Assembly: GCA_030323885.1 (NCBI GenBank)
Contig: CM059199.1
Coordinates: 38,138,590 to 38,202,589, forward strand
DNA from: Branchipolynoe longqiensis
Lineage: Eukaryota; Annelida; Polychaeta; Phyllodocida; Polynoidae
Length of the DNA stretch: 64,000 nt
Direction of reading: 5' to 3'
How positions within the stretch are numbered: position 1 is the first letter of the stretch; every line of letters begins with the position of its first letter. Below, piece after piece: positions 1 to 10,425 of the stretch. The position numbers and the translations under genes are program-made. The notes beneath the pieces were generated by a model, which saw only the letters and a program-made list of their open reading frames with translations, was not told the DNA's origin and did not search any database.

Positions 1-166
1 AAGGTGGTGCGAATAGAAAAGCATCAGTCGCATTTGTCCATTGATATAAGGCTGGAGGAGGCGACTGATAATTACGGATAGCCAGGACAAGGTGGTGCGG
101 ATAGAAAAGCATCAGTCGCATTTGTCCATTGATATAAGGCTGGAGGAGGCGACTGATAATTACGGA
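1..166. repeat. Direct tandem duplication, 88-bp unit
   Basis: Two almost identical copies of a unit beginning AAGGTGGTGCG start at 1 and 89, with one visible difference (GAATAG versus GGATAG). The array probably extends beyond the left edge of the window. Confidence 0.9.
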
Positions 167-228
167 CAGAGTCTTTTAAACCCTGTAACTACACCAGCAA
201 AGGGTAGCCCCCAGTCTTTAGCCCTGTA

Positions 229-311
229 TCTACATGCATAACGCATAACGCGTGTAAGGAATGATGGCATTCGCATAACGCATTACGCATTACGCGTGTA
301 AGGAATGCCAC
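229..311. repeat. Fragment with repeated CGCATAACGC...CGTGTAAGGAATG ends
   Basis: Two copies of a GCATAACGC(N)CGTGTAAGGAATG block lie side by side. They resemble the right terminus of the inverted-repeat element at 51237-51618 (CATACCACGTGTAAGGAATC), so this is probably a decayed terminus of the same family. Confidence 0.45.
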
Positions 312-405
312 CTTTACTCTTGTATTCTCTTCACTTCTCTTCCCACTCCTTATTTACCCGTCTTCCCACTACCCTACCACTTCCCTCTTCTCCTCTCATA
401 CCCTC

Positions 406-590
406 TTAAAGTTACATAGTCCAATGGCTTTCGAACTCTTGCATCATTTTTGAGATAAATATATCAGGTTCACTATAATAACCTAGTATATATTATTCCT
501 GAGTCATTTCGATGATAAAATGGCTAATTTTGGGGCAATTTGAGCTGAAAGAACCCAAAATCATTTCGGCAAGCTTGTCAAAAGTCTTGT
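406..590 (+). mobile_element. M1 MITE, 3'-truncated
   Basis: It starts with TTAAAGTTACATAGTCCAAT and runs through the typical M1 landmarks (GAGATAAATATAT, TTTTGGCAAGCTTG variants). It stops before the right half. It is more diverged than the copies at 4454 or 14874. Confidence 0.7.
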
Positions 591-885
591 TGTTGTGGCG
601 CAGATTCACATCTCACGATGGTCACGTGATGAGGAATGACCTATTAATGTGTAGGTAGTCTGGAAACTGACTAATGCCATATATGGTACTGGGAATGAGG
701 GCAGGACTAATAAGGTCATGAGATTGACCTAATTGGTTAGTGGTCTCCCTTGTTTAATGGTTGTCTCAAAGTTATTGTCCAACGGGTTATAAATTGACAG
801 ATTATTCTGTATATGCTGTACTGAATCATTAGTTAATTCTGGTGTTTCTGGTGCTTCTGGTGCTTCGGACAATGCACCTTTAATA
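591..885. other. Unassigned single-copy-like stretch
   Basis: No coding potential, repeat family or inverted structure was recognised here. Composition is AT-leaning. Confidence 0.5.
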
Positions 886-1380
886 TCCTGGCGTTTCCTT
901 CGTTTCCCTTGCTTTTCCTGGTGTTTCCTTCGTTTTCCTGGCTTTTCCTGGCTTTTCCTTCGTTTTCCTGGCTTTTCCTTCGTTTTCCTGGCTTTTCCTT
1001 CGTTTTCCTGGCATTTTCTGGCCTTTCCTTCGTTTCGCTGGCCTTTCCTTCGTTTTCCTGCTTTTTCCTTCGTTTCCTGGCCCTTGCTTCATTTTCCTGG
1101 TGTTTCCTTCATTGTCCTGGCCTTTCCTTCGTTTTCCTGGCCTGTCCTTCGTTTCCCTGGCCTTTCCTGTCCTTTCCTTCATTTTCCTGCATTTTCCTTC
1201 CTTTTCCTGGCCTTTCCTTCCTTTTCCTGGCTTTTCCTTCCTTCTATTGCTCTTATTCCCCTCTTCTCTTTTTCTCCCTCTCTCTTCTTCTCTTTTTCTC
1301 CCTCTCTTTTCGTCTCTTTTTCTCCCTCTCTTTTCGTCTCTCTCCCTCTCTTTTCTTCTCTTTGCCCCCTTATTCCTCTG
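886..1380 (+). repeat. Pyrimidine-rich minisatellite (~20-bp CCTTCGTTTTCCTGGCTTTT) passing into (CTCTTTTTCTCC)n
   Basis: Imperfect repeats of CCTTCGTTTTCCTGG fill 886-1240, followed by CTCTTTTTCTCCCTCT-type repeats to about 1380. Nearly all bases are pyrimidine on this strand. The open frames on both strands (Lys/Arg/Glu-rich or Phe/Leu/Ser-rich) are a by-product of composition and are not called as genes. Confidence 0.85.
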
Positions 1381-1401
1381 CGCTCTTTTCAGTTTAATAT
1401 A

Positions 1402-1716
1402 TTTGTTTGTTGTTTTAGGTCCTAGCAACATCTAACTTATTCTAAGGTCTTATTAGGATGGGTACCGACTTGTGACAGTGTGCACTCATGGTGACTTCAT
1501 AGTGCTGCTCCACTGGCTGGGAGACCAGGCCACCAGCACCATGACCTGTTATTCCACTCAGTCACATTATCCTGACACTGAGCCAACCAGTCCTTGCCCT
1601 ATCCTAATAATGCCGAGTGCCTGGCTAGGAAGCAACAAGTATCAAGTTTTAAGTCATTGGTTTAACTCGACCAAGGTTCGGACCCATGATCCCATGGCCA
1701 TCCCCCGATTAATGAT
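1402..1716 (-). mobile_element. SINE-L copy with decayed tRNA-like head
   Basis: On the reverse strand the body reads towards TTGCTAGGACCTAAAACAAC and an (AAAC)n tail at 1402. The middle contains the standard GTGTCAGGATAATGTGACTG core. The head (near 1690-1716) is eroded: the box B region GGTTCGGACC is recognisable but box A is lost. Confidence 0.85.
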
Positions 1717-1749
1717 AGAACAACACGGCATCTCGATAGATCTCGATTT

Positions 1750-2165
1750 ATAATCAGTACAACCAAATCTTTTGCCACTTAAGTTGCATAAATCCGCATA
1801 AATTTAAATGAATGTTTCAAATTCAATGAGTTGGTGTTTTTTGTTACAGTGCATCAAATATTTGTAACCTTTTGCGTCTACAAATAATTGTGTCACAGTA
1901 GTATTAGTAGTAATGCGACGCATACACCCTCACCTGCTACAGAAATCGATATGAATTTCAAAGGTCACGAGTCCCGAACCTTCAAGGTGATTCAGATGGT
2001 GACCTATGGACCTGTAATGTTGGACGAGGCAATGCTGACCGGTCCGGTGGTAAGATGGCCGCGGTCAAGGTCAAGGTCAAGGTGAAGATGGCCAAGCAAT
2101 TTGGACAAAGCTTCACTCTCTAGTCACTCGTAAATATTGTAGTATTACAACTGCAGACATTCAGC
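1750..2165. other. Unassigned stretch with a small (GGTCAA)n run
   Basis: No gene is recognised. Positions 2063-2083 hold three head-to-tail GGTCAA units, giving overlapping TCAAGGTCA half-sites of the type bound by monomeric nuclear receptors (ERR/NR5A consensus). AAGATGGCCGC just before it resembles a YY1 site. Function is not shown. Confidence 0.5.
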
Positions 2166-2167
2166 TT

Positions 2168-2845
2168 CAAACTACTTCTAGTACTTCTAGTACTTCTAGT
2201 ACTTCTAGTACTTCTAGTACTTCTAGTACTTCTAGTACTTCTAGTACTTCTAGTGCTTCTAGTGCTTCTAGTGCTTCTAGTGCTTCTAGTGCTTCTAGTA
2301 CTTCTAGTACTTCTAGTACTTCTAGTGTTTCTAGTGCTTCTAGTGCTTCTAGTGCTTCTAGTGCTTCTAGTGCTTCTAGTGCTTCTAGTACTTCTAGTAC
2401 TTCTAGTACTTCTAGTACTTCTAGTACTTCTAGTACTTCTAGTACTTCTAGTAATTCTAGTACTTCTAGTACTTCTAGTACTTCTAGTACTTCTAGTACT
2501 TCTAGTACTTCTAGTACTTCTAGTACTTCTAGTGCTTCTAGTGCTTCTAGTGCTTCTAGTGCTTCTAGTGCTTCTAGTGCTTCTAGTGCTTCTAGTGCTT
2601 CTAGTGCTTCTAGTGCTTCTAGTGCTTCTAGTGCTTCTAGTACTTCTAGTACTTCTAGTACTTCTAGTACTTCTAGTACTTCTAGTACTTCTAGTACTTC
2701 TAGTACTTCTAGTACTTCTAGTGCTTCTAGTGCTTCTAGTGATTCTAGTGCTTCTAGTGCTTCTAGTACTTCTAGTACTTCTAGTATTTCTAGTACTTCT
2801 AGTACTTCTAGTACTTCTAGTACTTCTAGTACTTCTAGTACTTCC
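2168..2845. repeat. 9-bp minisatellite (TTCTAGTRC)n, about 75 units
   Basis: Almost perfect 9-mers run without a phase break. The variable base (A or G in TTCTAGTAC versus TTCTAGTGC) comes in blocks of several identical units, which indicates amplification of multi-unit segments. Because 9 is a multiple of 3, long Leu-Glu-Val/Ala and Leu-Leu-Val frames appear on opposite strands. These are arithmetic and not evidence of a protein. Confidence 0.97.
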
Positions 2846-3118
2846 ATGACTTCCAGTACTTCCAGTACTTCCAGTACTTCTAGTACTTCTAGTACTTCTA
2901 GTACTTCTACTTCCAGTCCTTCCAGGACTTCTACTTCCAGTCCTTCCAGTCCTTCCAGTACTTCCAGTACTTCAAGTACTTCTAGTACTTCTAGTATTTC
3001 TACTTCCAGTCCTTCCAGGACTTCCAGGACTTCCAGTACTTCTAGTACTTCTACTTCCAGTACTTCTAATACTTCTAGTACTTCTACTTCCAGTACTTCT
3101 AGTTCTAGTAAGTTCTAG
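2846..3118. repeat. Degenerate edge of the 9-bp minisatellite
   Basis: The unit changes to TTCCAGTAC/TTCCAGGAC with interspersed 6-bp deletions (TTCTAC, TTCCAG). Higher divergence at one edge is typical of satellite-like arrays homogenised in their centre. Confidence 0.9.
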
Positions 3119-3440
3119 TGCTTCTCGTACTGTTAATCAAACATGCATGTGTGTGTGTGTGATTGCACTTCCTTGGGAAACAATCGATCACGATTTTAAT
3201 ACTTGTTGGTGTAGGAATGTGTAATTCGTGTGACTTCCTTTCGTTGCCTTGACTTTATATAAACAGTGTGATGAGAGGGATTTTCTTAAAACATTAAATG
3301 GTACGGATAGTAACTTTATGCCGCTTGTTTAAAGGATAACTAGACAGAAAAACCCTTCAGAGTTTGATGATTTCTCTGGTCTTTTTTAAATTTCATTTTA
3401 TTTGCGTGGTCAGTTTGTTATCGCCCCCTAGCGAGCATTC
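3119..3440. other. Unassigned stretch with short (GT)n
   Basis: Apart from a short GTGTGTGTGTGTGTGT run near 3147 nothing is recognised. Confidence 0.5.
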
Positions 3441-3454
3441 AGCGCAACAGATGG

Positions 3455-3930
3455 GGTGGGGGTTTGGCGGGGGGAGGGGGGGGGGGGGGGGGGGACTGGG
3501 AGACCTTAGACCGACCGGCCTTTGAATTGTAGGGTTGCCGTTGTCCACGGCGCCTCCTGTTCGTAAGGTACGCCCAAAAAGAATGGGCCGTGGTGGTGGA
3601 GGTGGGGGTGGGGGGTGGTGGGTGGAGGTCGGGTGAAAGATTGGCCAGGGAGGGGACAAGAACCGTGTGTGTGTGAAAGGAAAGGTGGACTGTTGGCGAG
3701 ACACGTATCATTAATCATCACGTTGGACAATTCCTTATAATGACATTCAAGGGGGAGGGGGGGGGGGGTGTCGGTATGATGGGGGTGGAAGGGGGTAGGT
3801 GGGTGGGTGGGTATTGTATGGGGGTGGGAGTGTAGTGTATGAGAGGAAGTGGATGGGTATGGGTAATGGGGGTCAATAGGGGTGTATGGGAATGTGAGGA
3901 GTGTATGGGGGATGTGGGGGGTAATAATAC
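3455..3930 (+). repeat. G-rich low-complexity region with long G-runs
   Basis: Uninterrupted G-runs (3476-3494 and near 3760) alternate with GGTGGGGGTG and GGGTGGGTGGGTG tracts (3595-3635, 3785-3850). The G-strand could fold into quadruplexes. No gene is supported. Confidence 0.85.
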
Positions 3931-3934
3931 TTTT

Positions 3935-4014
3935 AATATATACGTATGTATAGATGCATAATGCATATATACATGTATATATACATACAGATACATGTAT
4001 ATACGTCTACACAT
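3935..4014. repeat. AT-rich short palindromes
   Basis: Alternating TATATACATGTATATA blocks, self-complementary at several points. Confidence 0.6.
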
Positions 4015-4150
4015 ATGTGATGTATAACGCATTATGCGAGTATAAAGGCGCGGAAGGGAATTAACCCCTCTTAATTATTATTATGTGCTAATTATTGTTA
4101 ATATTACACTACATACTGTACTGCCTCCATCATCTCGCGACTGGTGGCGC
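4015..4150 (+). repeat. Dispersed repeat R1 (copy 1)
   Basis: The segment ATGTGATGTATAACGCATTA and the following GGAAGGGAAT...CTGTACTG...CCATCTCG landmarks recur in the same order at 38753-38890. The family is unclassified. Confidence 0.6.
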
Positions 4151-4453
4151 CATCCCCGGCTGCGCCCGGTACCTGCCTACCCTGAATACATCACTCGCGT
4201 CGGGGATTTTTTCCTATAAAAGCTGATTAGGACAATCACGATACTATTAATAGCTTTGTCAGACAAGCTGAATTGAAATATAATGTGATATATATTATGT
4301 ATATTCATACGAGTTTATGATGCTTTGCTTGTCTACTCTGAAAACAAAGAAATTAACTTGAATTGAAATATACTATCAGATATATCGTGTATATATATTA
4401 TGTGTTTGTCACACTATACATCCAATGTATAGATAACACTAATATATTTAACA
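4151..4453. other. Unassigned AT-rich stretch
   Basis: No recognised feature. A TTGAATTGAAATATA phrase occurs twice (about 4271 and 4359), hinting at an old local duplication. Confidence 0.4.
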
Positions 4454-4809
4454 TTAAAGTTGCATAGTCCGTTGGTTTTGAATTTCTGTATTTTTTTCTA
4501 AGATAAATATATTAGATCGATCACTAGTATCTACTTTACATTAGTTCAAAGTTACTTTTATTTTAAATGGTAAACCTTTTAGATATTTTGATTGCAAACA
4601 TGGAAAATTAGTTTTGGCAAGCTTGCCAAAACTATGACACCATAGATGTCTGTAGTAACAGGTTCTGTTAAATTGATTCAGTATTGCCTTCTACGCAGAA
4701 AGAAATGCTTAATAAGTGCATCAGTATGTAAGTTAGATATGTAAAATCAAATCTAGATAATTGGTTTGGTTTTGAAAATTTGATATTTCATCGGACTATG
4801 CAGCTTTAA
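4454..4809 (+). mobile_element. M1 MITE, complete (356 bp)
   Basis: TTAAAGTTGCATAGTCCGTT at the left and CATCGGACTATGCAGCTTTAA at the right are inverted repeats, and both termini are TTAA. TTAA target specificity with such ends fits a non-autonomous piggyBac-like element. There is no transposase. The interior has the conserved TTTTGGCAAGCTTGCCAAAA palindrome. Confidence 0.9.
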
Positions 4810-4953
4810 TAAAAACGTGAATTCAGCATAGTTCAGCAGCAGCTTATCTTTGTGTTGGTTATCGATCAAGATCGAGATGGGTGGTGGCGGTGTGAACTGA
4901 TAGGGTGGAAGGGATAGCTGATGTGAAGTGAGGGACCTGGGGTGAAGGAAGGA

Positions 4954-5253
4954 CCGGTGTCGCGGTTTCAGTTCACAACCAGTTTCAGTTCTCAACTGTC
5001 GCTTCTGCGCATGCGTGGATTCGAGTGACAACTTTGCGGTTGTTGTTGATGTCTGTGTTTGGTGATTTCTAATATGTAAATCACTCTAAAACCCTTAAAA
5101 CCTCATATACCGACTGTATATTGTTAAATGAAACACACAAGTTGGCAAACGCCCATAGGGGCCATGTTGAATATGTTGCATTGAGATTTAGATGCATGCG
5201 CAGAAGCGATGTTGAGAACTGAAACTGGTTGAGAACTGAAACCGCGACACCGG
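4954..5253. mobile_element. C1 inverted-repeat element, complete (300 bp)
   Basis: Arms of roughly 63 bp begin CCGGTGTCGCGGTTTCAGTT (4954) and end with the complement at 5244-5253 (GCGACACCGG). Arms match with few differences out to GCTTCTGCGCATGC. The element lies in a GTGAGGGACC-containing G-rich stretch on both sides. It is non-coding and its superfamily is not assigned. Confidence 0.85.
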
Positions 5254-5515
5254 CGTGTTTGGGTAGAGGTGGGGGAGTGAGGGACCAGGGGTGTGGGTAG
5301 TGGGTGAGGGAGGAACTGAGGCTGGGGGGTGAGGGAGGGACTGGCAGGTGGAGCTGGGGGGAGGGAGGGGGTGGGGGTGAGAGAAGGGGTGGGGATGAGA
5401 TAGGGACCAGGGCGCGGCGGGGGGTACGGCACCGGGGATGGGGAGAGAGGGGGGTGGGTTCTTTGTAGAGAGGGTCAGGTGCGTAAGGGGTTAGTAGGGG
5501 TTAGGGGTTAGGCGG
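5254..5515 (+). repeat. G-rich low-complexity tract
   Basis: Repeated GTGAGGGAGG and GGGACCAGGG phrases, ending in GGGGTTAGTAGGGGTTAGGG at about 5496-5515. The last is telomere-like only by chance and too short to be a telomere. Confidence 0.7.
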
Positions 5516-5962
5516 TGTGCTCTGGGGTCAGCGGGTTAAGTGAGGGAGGTGCCCACCGTACTGACCACACAAGGATGTGTAAGGTGGGACAATGCGGCGA
5601 GATGCCGACAGAGGGCGCGGTAATAAGTGCTATATGGGTGCTGTGAAGCCAGGCAGCCCCTCTCCTCCCTCCTCCGCCCCCCCCCCCCTCCAACTTCAGC
5701 TACTTCAGCACCCGTTAAGGGGTCAGAGGTCACCGCGCAGGGAGCCGCTGATAGCTCTCGGCACTCTAAGCTGTTGTCGCCAATCTGATTTGATATTTCA
5801 CTTTAATTGTGGTTTCCATTAGAATGTCTGAATGGCTGGGTGTTCTGGTTTTTTTATATCGATAATGCACAATTCTGGTGATATATTATGTACATTGCTG
5901 TCCAATCAGTCCAACCCCACCAAAAATACCCTCATATCAGACTATAGCCATCAGTCCCCTAG
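5516..5962. other. Unassigned stretch
   Basis: Mixed composition with one C-run (about 5680-5692). No open frame with recognisable protein content and no repeat family were identified. Confidence 0.5.
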
Positions 5963-5964
5963 TA

Positions 5965-6494
5965 CAGTAAAACCTCTCTAAATCGACCAACCTCAGGACC
6001 AACTTTAAGTGGTCCACATAGGGAGGTTTTGTTTGTTTGTCATTGTTTTACGTCCTAGCAACAATTAAGGTCATATTAGGACGGGTATCGACTTGTGACA
6101 GTGTGCACTCAATACGACTTTATAGTGCTGTCCCACTGGGAAACCAGGCCGCTGGCACCATGACCTGGTATCCCACTCAGTCACATTATCCTGATACTGA
6201 GCACACCAGTCCTTGCCCTATCCTAATAATGCCGAGCACCTGACTCGGAAGCGATAAGTATACATTTTTAAGTCATTGGTTTGACTCGACCAGGGTTCGG
6301 ACCCACGATCTACAAGCACCGGAGACGAGGGTTCTAACTCATTCGGCCATCCCATCTGGTCCAGCCATTTATGGAGGTGGTCGGTTTAGGGAGTTATAAA
6401 TATGGTTACAATGGTATTGTTGGGTCCTAAATAAAGCGATCGATATAGGGTGGTGGTCTATCTGTGGAGGTGGTCGGTTATGGAGGTTTTACTG
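5965..6494 (-). mobile_element. P1 pogo/Tigger-like MITE, interrupted by a SINE
   Basis: It begins CAGTAAAACCTCTCTAA and ends with GGAGGTTTTACTG, each bordered by TA (5963-5964 and 6495-6496) as expected for Tc1/mariner-pogo insertion. Internal sequence matches the copy at 51139-51699 in inverse orientation. A SINE-L occupies 6028-6362. Confidence 0.85.
6028..6362 (-). mobile_element. SINE-L, head A, full length, inside P1
   Basis: Read on the reverse strand: GACCAGATGGGATGGCCGAA head with box A, box B-like GGGTCCGAACC, the GTGTCAGGATAATGTGACTG core and an (AAAC)n tail. It interrupts the P1 element, so it is the younger insertion. Confidence 0.9.
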
Positions 6495-6567
6495 TACTGT
6501 ATTGCATTTGGGAAAGGGATGTTTTTAAATTTCAGCTTAAAGTTCAACTGATCAAAATCCATTTCAG

Positions 6568-7040
6568 TATTATTATTATTGTCATTATCATTGCTTTTTA
6601 GAGTAATGCCAATAGGGGTTTTGGTAGTAGTGCCATTGGTAGTAGTAGTACTAGTAATAGTATGAAATAGCCTGGTGCTCGGCATTAATATGATAGGGCA
6701 ATGACTGGTTAGGTCAGTATCATGATAATGTGACTGTGGGATATTGGGTCATGCTGCGGGTGGCCTGGTCTCCCGGTGGGACAAGACTAGTAAATCGCCA
6801 AGAGTGTGCAGCATCACAATTCAGTACCCATCATGGTATGGCCTTGATTGTGATAGGACCTTGATTGTTGCTGGGAATGGGATGTAAACCCCATCAATCA
6901 AATAAACAAAACAACCAAAGTGATAATACGAGTGACAATATGAGTGTCGCTATGAGTGATAGTACCAATAGTAGTAGTCATACTATTGTTATTATCGTTA
7001 TTGTTATTATTAGTATTATTATAAAACAAATATTATATTA
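6568..7040. repeat. ATT/GTA trinucleotide region split by a SINE
   Basis: TATTATTATTATTGTC and GGTAGTAGTAGTACTAG blocks lie on the left (6568-6664). AATAGTAGTAGTC and ATTATTATTAGTATTATTA blocks lie on the right (6965-7040). The SINE at 6671 sits between them. Confidence 0.75.
6671..6918 (+). mobile_element. SINE-L, headless copy
   Basis: It starts in the middle of the element (CCTGGTGCTCGGCATTAATA) and runs to a diverged tail (AATAAACAAAACAACC). The tRNA-like head is missing, as expected of 5'-truncated retroposition. Confidence 0.85.
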
Positions 7041-7044
7041 TAAA

Positions 7045-7849
7045 AAGGTGAACATTTCCTTCTAATTGCCATCAGACAATGCTCGTCTGTGTGTAATTAA
7101 TTAATTAACCTAATCACGAATCCTCCACAATTATGTCTTGGTGAGTGAGTCCTAATTCCGTTAACATCTTAACCCCTGGTGGTGAATATAAAATCTTATT
7201 ACTGCCTATTATAGATTGCAGCAACCTGAGCCGGAACTGATTGAATACACATACCCATACACATACCTGTTGACGTTGAATCACAATAAACCTGGATTTA
7301 ATTAGAAAATTCCCTTGTACATTCAGTCAACCACTGCGTTATCCCATCTTAGCACACAGGGTCAGGGCTATAATTAGAACACATGACCTACTTCTAATGG
7401 CTCTCCATAAGAGTGTGGGCTTCTGTCGATGGGGCCATGGGCCCGTGTGCATAATAGTGTGGGACCGTGGGCCTAGTGGGGTCAGTTAAGCGAGTGTCAT
7501 AAAGGTGTCATCTGCTTTGATGCTGTGGACTTTCTATGTAAAGCGGTGCTTGTGTCGATTAGATAACTCTTTGTAAAGTGTGGATTAAGGTACAGAGATA
7601 TTCTCTGTCCGGCATCACTCAAAGTTGAGTATGGTAATTACCATTCACTTATTATGCGTGAGTGAGTGAGTGTGTGTACTCGAAATGTCAACATCTGATT
7701 ATGAAATTTAGACTGCATCTGTAGCTTATAATTTGGAAAATATCCTTTGCATATTTGTGTTCGCTGTTGACATAGTTTGCATTGCATTCATTGGTTAAAT
7801 TTAAAGCTTCCTAGTGAAATGAAAGTATTACATTTTCGAAAGCATAACA
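7045..7849. other. Unassigned AT-rich stretch
   Basis: Roughly 800 bp without recognised repeats, inverted structures or coding signal. One (GAGT)n micro-run occurs at about 7661. It could be unique intergenic or intronic DNA. Confidence 0.5.
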
Positions 7850-8081
7850 GAGTTCAGGCGCAAAACCCCATAAACGCTAATCCAAAAATTGTATTAAAAT
7901 CCAAGATTTTTACTTGAAGGTCATTTTGATTCTCAGTAATTTCACTTTGCTTGTGATGAAAAGGTTATGACGCAAGGGAGAACAAAAATAGGAAAGCAAC
8001 AAAATGAATCTTTTGAGGATTTGACTGCAATGTTTATTTCATCTTCTGGGTTGGCGTTTATGGGGTTTTGCGTCAGAACTC
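7850..8081. mobile_element. G1 MITE, complete (~230 bp)
   Basis: The left end GAGTTCAGGCGCAAAACCCC and the right end GGGGTTTTGCGTCAGAACTC are near-perfect inverted repeats of about 35 bp. The same ends occur at 10105-10325 and 63390-63625. No open reading frame; superfamily unassigned. Confidence 0.85.
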
Positions 8082-8321
8082 ATTTGATCCTACATGTTAA
8101 ACTTAGATATTGGTACACTTAGACATATGTTGCTGCATCGAAGTCAACATAATATTAATAGTTATTGCTGAAGTTTATGGTGTTAGAGTTTCAACATACA
8201 TGTCAAACTTAACTTTGCGTGTTTGCACTTCTCCAAAGTTAACCATCTAAAATAATACAATTTACCTCAAACAAAAGTATTGAACCTAATGTATTTTTTT
8301 TTAAATTTCACCTGTAAGGGG

Positions 8322-8515
8322 GATTTCAATCGCACTCAATTTGATTTCATCATACCACTGCTCATTGCCGTATCCTAGGAATGCCGAATGTCTCAGTCTA
8401 AGTCTAAATGTTTAAGGCATTGCTTTGACTCAGCCAAGTTTAAAACCCCCCAAATGCCACAACCTATCACACGGAAATCGGATACTCAAACCATTCTGCC
8501 ATCTGTATTCGGACA
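8322..8515 (-). mobile_element. SINE-S, old copy
   Basis: The reverse strand shows a decayed tRNA-like head (near 8450-8515), the middle TTTAGACTTAG..., then the SINE-S 3' part (GTGGTATGATGAAATC...). It is strongly diverged. Confidence 0.65.
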
Positions 8516-8681
8516 AGGCTAATTGTCTACTAATTTTTAGTTATCCATGTTGGCAATTTCTAAGATTCCACCACTTCTAATTCTATCAATTTCATATTTG
8601 GGTTATATCAGCATTTATATTTAAGTCACTTGGTCTGATACCTTTTCTTCTTTTTGTTGTTGTTGTTGGGACAATAGTTGT

Positions 8682-9035
8682 TTAAAGTTGCATTGACCGA
8701 TGGTTTTGATTTTCTGTCATTTTCTGAGACAAATATGTTAGATTGGTCATTATAATCTACATTACTATAGCTTGAAGTAACTTTTACTTTAAATGGTCAA
8801 CTTTTGAGATATTTGAAGTGCAAATGTGCAACATTAATTTTGGCAAGCTTGCCAAAACTCTAACACCACAGACTTCTGCAGTAACATGTTATATTAAATT
8901 GACTCAGTATTCCCTTCTTTGTGGTGACAAATGTTTAATAAGTGCAGCAGTATCTAAATTAGATATGTAGAATCAAATCTAGATAATTGTTTTGGTTTTG
9001 AAAATTTGATGTTTTCATCGGACTATGCAGCTTTA
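8682..9035 (+). mobile_element. M1 MITE, near complete
   Basis: It begins TTAAAGTTGCATTGACCGAT and ends CATCGGACTATGCAGCTTTA. The last TTAA is damaged (TTAT), where it abuts the next SINE directly. Confidence 0.9.
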
Positions 9036-9237
9036 TTCAGGCGATATTTCAATCGTGGACAATTGGTCTTCCTCATTCCACTGCTCCTTGCCCTATTCTA
9101 ATAATGCCAAGTGCCTGGCTAGGAATTAACAAGGATACATTTTTAAGTCATTGCTTTGACTCGACCAGGGATGGAACCGACGATCTACCACATGACAGAC
9201 GGATGCTCTAACTCATTCGGCCATCCCGTCTGGTCTA
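9036..9237 (-). mobile_element. SINE-S, head A, full length
   Basis: On the reverse strand: head A (GACCAGACGGGATGGCCGAA), box B region, the shared middle, then GGGCAAGGAGCAGTGGAATG and a 3' end AATATCGCCTGAA. Unlike SINE-L there is no GATGTTGC...AAC tail. It starts exactly where the M1 ends. Confidence 0.9.
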
Positions 9238-9500
9238 ACTGTTTAATTAGGTTGATCATTGTAATCTACTTTATTCTACTTAGAAGTAAATTTGATTTAA
9301 AATGGCCACCCTGGAGATATTTGAAGTGAAAAGATGCCAAATTAATCTGCATCATGATACTATTTCTTACTTTAGTTTGAAGGACCTAAATGGTTAATTA
9401 TGGAAATATTTCAAGTGAAGACACGCACAATATATTTTGGTTATGCATGGCAGTAACATGTTCCGTTAAATTTACTTAAAATTATTTTCTATGCAGCAAA
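9238..9500 (+). mobile_element. M1 MITE fragment, diverged
   Basis: Phrases such as TTAGGTTGATCATTGTAATC, GAGATATTTGAAGTG and CAGTAACATGTTCCGTTAAA follow the M1 order but with many changes and no termini. Confidence 0.6.
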
Positions 9501-9884
9501 ACAAATGGTAAATGGATGGATAGATTAAAAAAAAAACACTAAATTGTACCCACTTCTCACCGTGAATATAATTAGGCCTTTGCTGCCGACGCTGTGCATA
9601 ACCACAATCAATCAATCAATCAATCTAAAAGATCTGTTACACCTATGGGAGTTGGACCCAGTTGCGAGGCTGAGCGATATATAATAGTAGGAAAATGGGG
9701 GTGTGTGCAGATATATGGCACTGTTCTCTTAGTTTATGTTTTTATTATCCCACAGCCATTCACTTTTGTTTAATTTATTACATTCTAACTGACAATTGCC
9801 GTCATTAGTTGTCTGGGCTGCACAAACCCAATCACATGAACAGATGGGCAACGGCCCTCTGCCCCCCTCTCCCTGCCCGCCCCG
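9501..9884. other. Unassigned stretch with (AATC)n
   Basis: Contains a CAATCAATCAATCAATCAAT run near 9606. Nothing else is recognised. Confidence 0.5.
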
Positions 9885-9888
9885 CCCC

Positions 9889-9919
<31 letters not shown>

Positions 9920-9921
9920 AC
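9885..9921 (+). repeat. Compound poly(C)-(CA)n microsatellite
   Basis: About 20 C followed directly by ACACACACACACACAC. The same C-run to CA junction recurs at five other positions in the window. Confidence 0.95.
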
Positions 9922-9994
9922 CCTCTTCCCCAGCTCCCCCAGACCTGGTTCTCCTCCTGGCATGTCCAGATCTCGCAAGGTATATAGCAGTCAG

Positions 9995-9997
<3 letters not shown>

Positions 9998-10067
<70 letters not shown>

Positions 10068-10092
10068 GGGGAGAGAGAGAGAGAGAGCGAGA
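9998..10092 (+). repeat. (TA)n-(GA)n compound microsatellite
   Basis: About 16 TA units followed by about 30 GA units with minor interruptions. Confidence 0.95.
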
Positions 10093-10104
10093 GATACTAT
10101 TTCC

Positions 10105-10325
10105 AGTTTAGGTGCAAAAACCCTCTAAACCCCAATCTAAAAATTGAGACAAACCTTCATAAAGTTCATTTTGTTAAACTCCTATTATTTGGTTGTTCAT
10201 TGCTCCATAACCATTTCATCACAAGAAAAGTGGATTTAGTAAGAATTAAAATGAACTTCAGGTACAAGTTTATTATTTAAATAAAAAATTTGGATTGGCA
10301 TTTATAGGGATTTGCATCTGAACTC
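10105..10325. mobile_element. G1 MITE, diverged copy
   Basis: AGTTTAGGTGCAAAAACCCT at the left; GGATTGGCATTTATAGGGAT and ATCTGAACTCT at the right. It sits between two AT/GA microsatellites. The interior shares TGCTCCATAACCATTTCATC with the copy at 63390. Confidence 0.8.
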
Positions 10326-10326
10326 T

Positions 10327-10391
10327 TCATATATATATATATATATAATATATATAATATATATAATATAGAATATATATATATATATATA

Positions 10392-10423
<32 letters not shown>
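10327..10423. repeat. (AT)n microsatellite
   Basis: Alternating AT with single interruptions, directly after the G1 copy. Confidence 0.95.

Positions 10424-10425
<2 letters not shown>

Noticed and set aside
2167..2849. Long Leu-Glu-Val/Ala and Leu-Leu-Val open frames on opposite strands
   Set aside because: They come from a 9-bp repeat, which keeps every stop-free frame open. There is no flanking coding sequence, and opposite strands are equally open.
5488..5515. Telomeric repeat
   Set aside because: Only about three GGGGTTA-like units within a generally G-rich tract.
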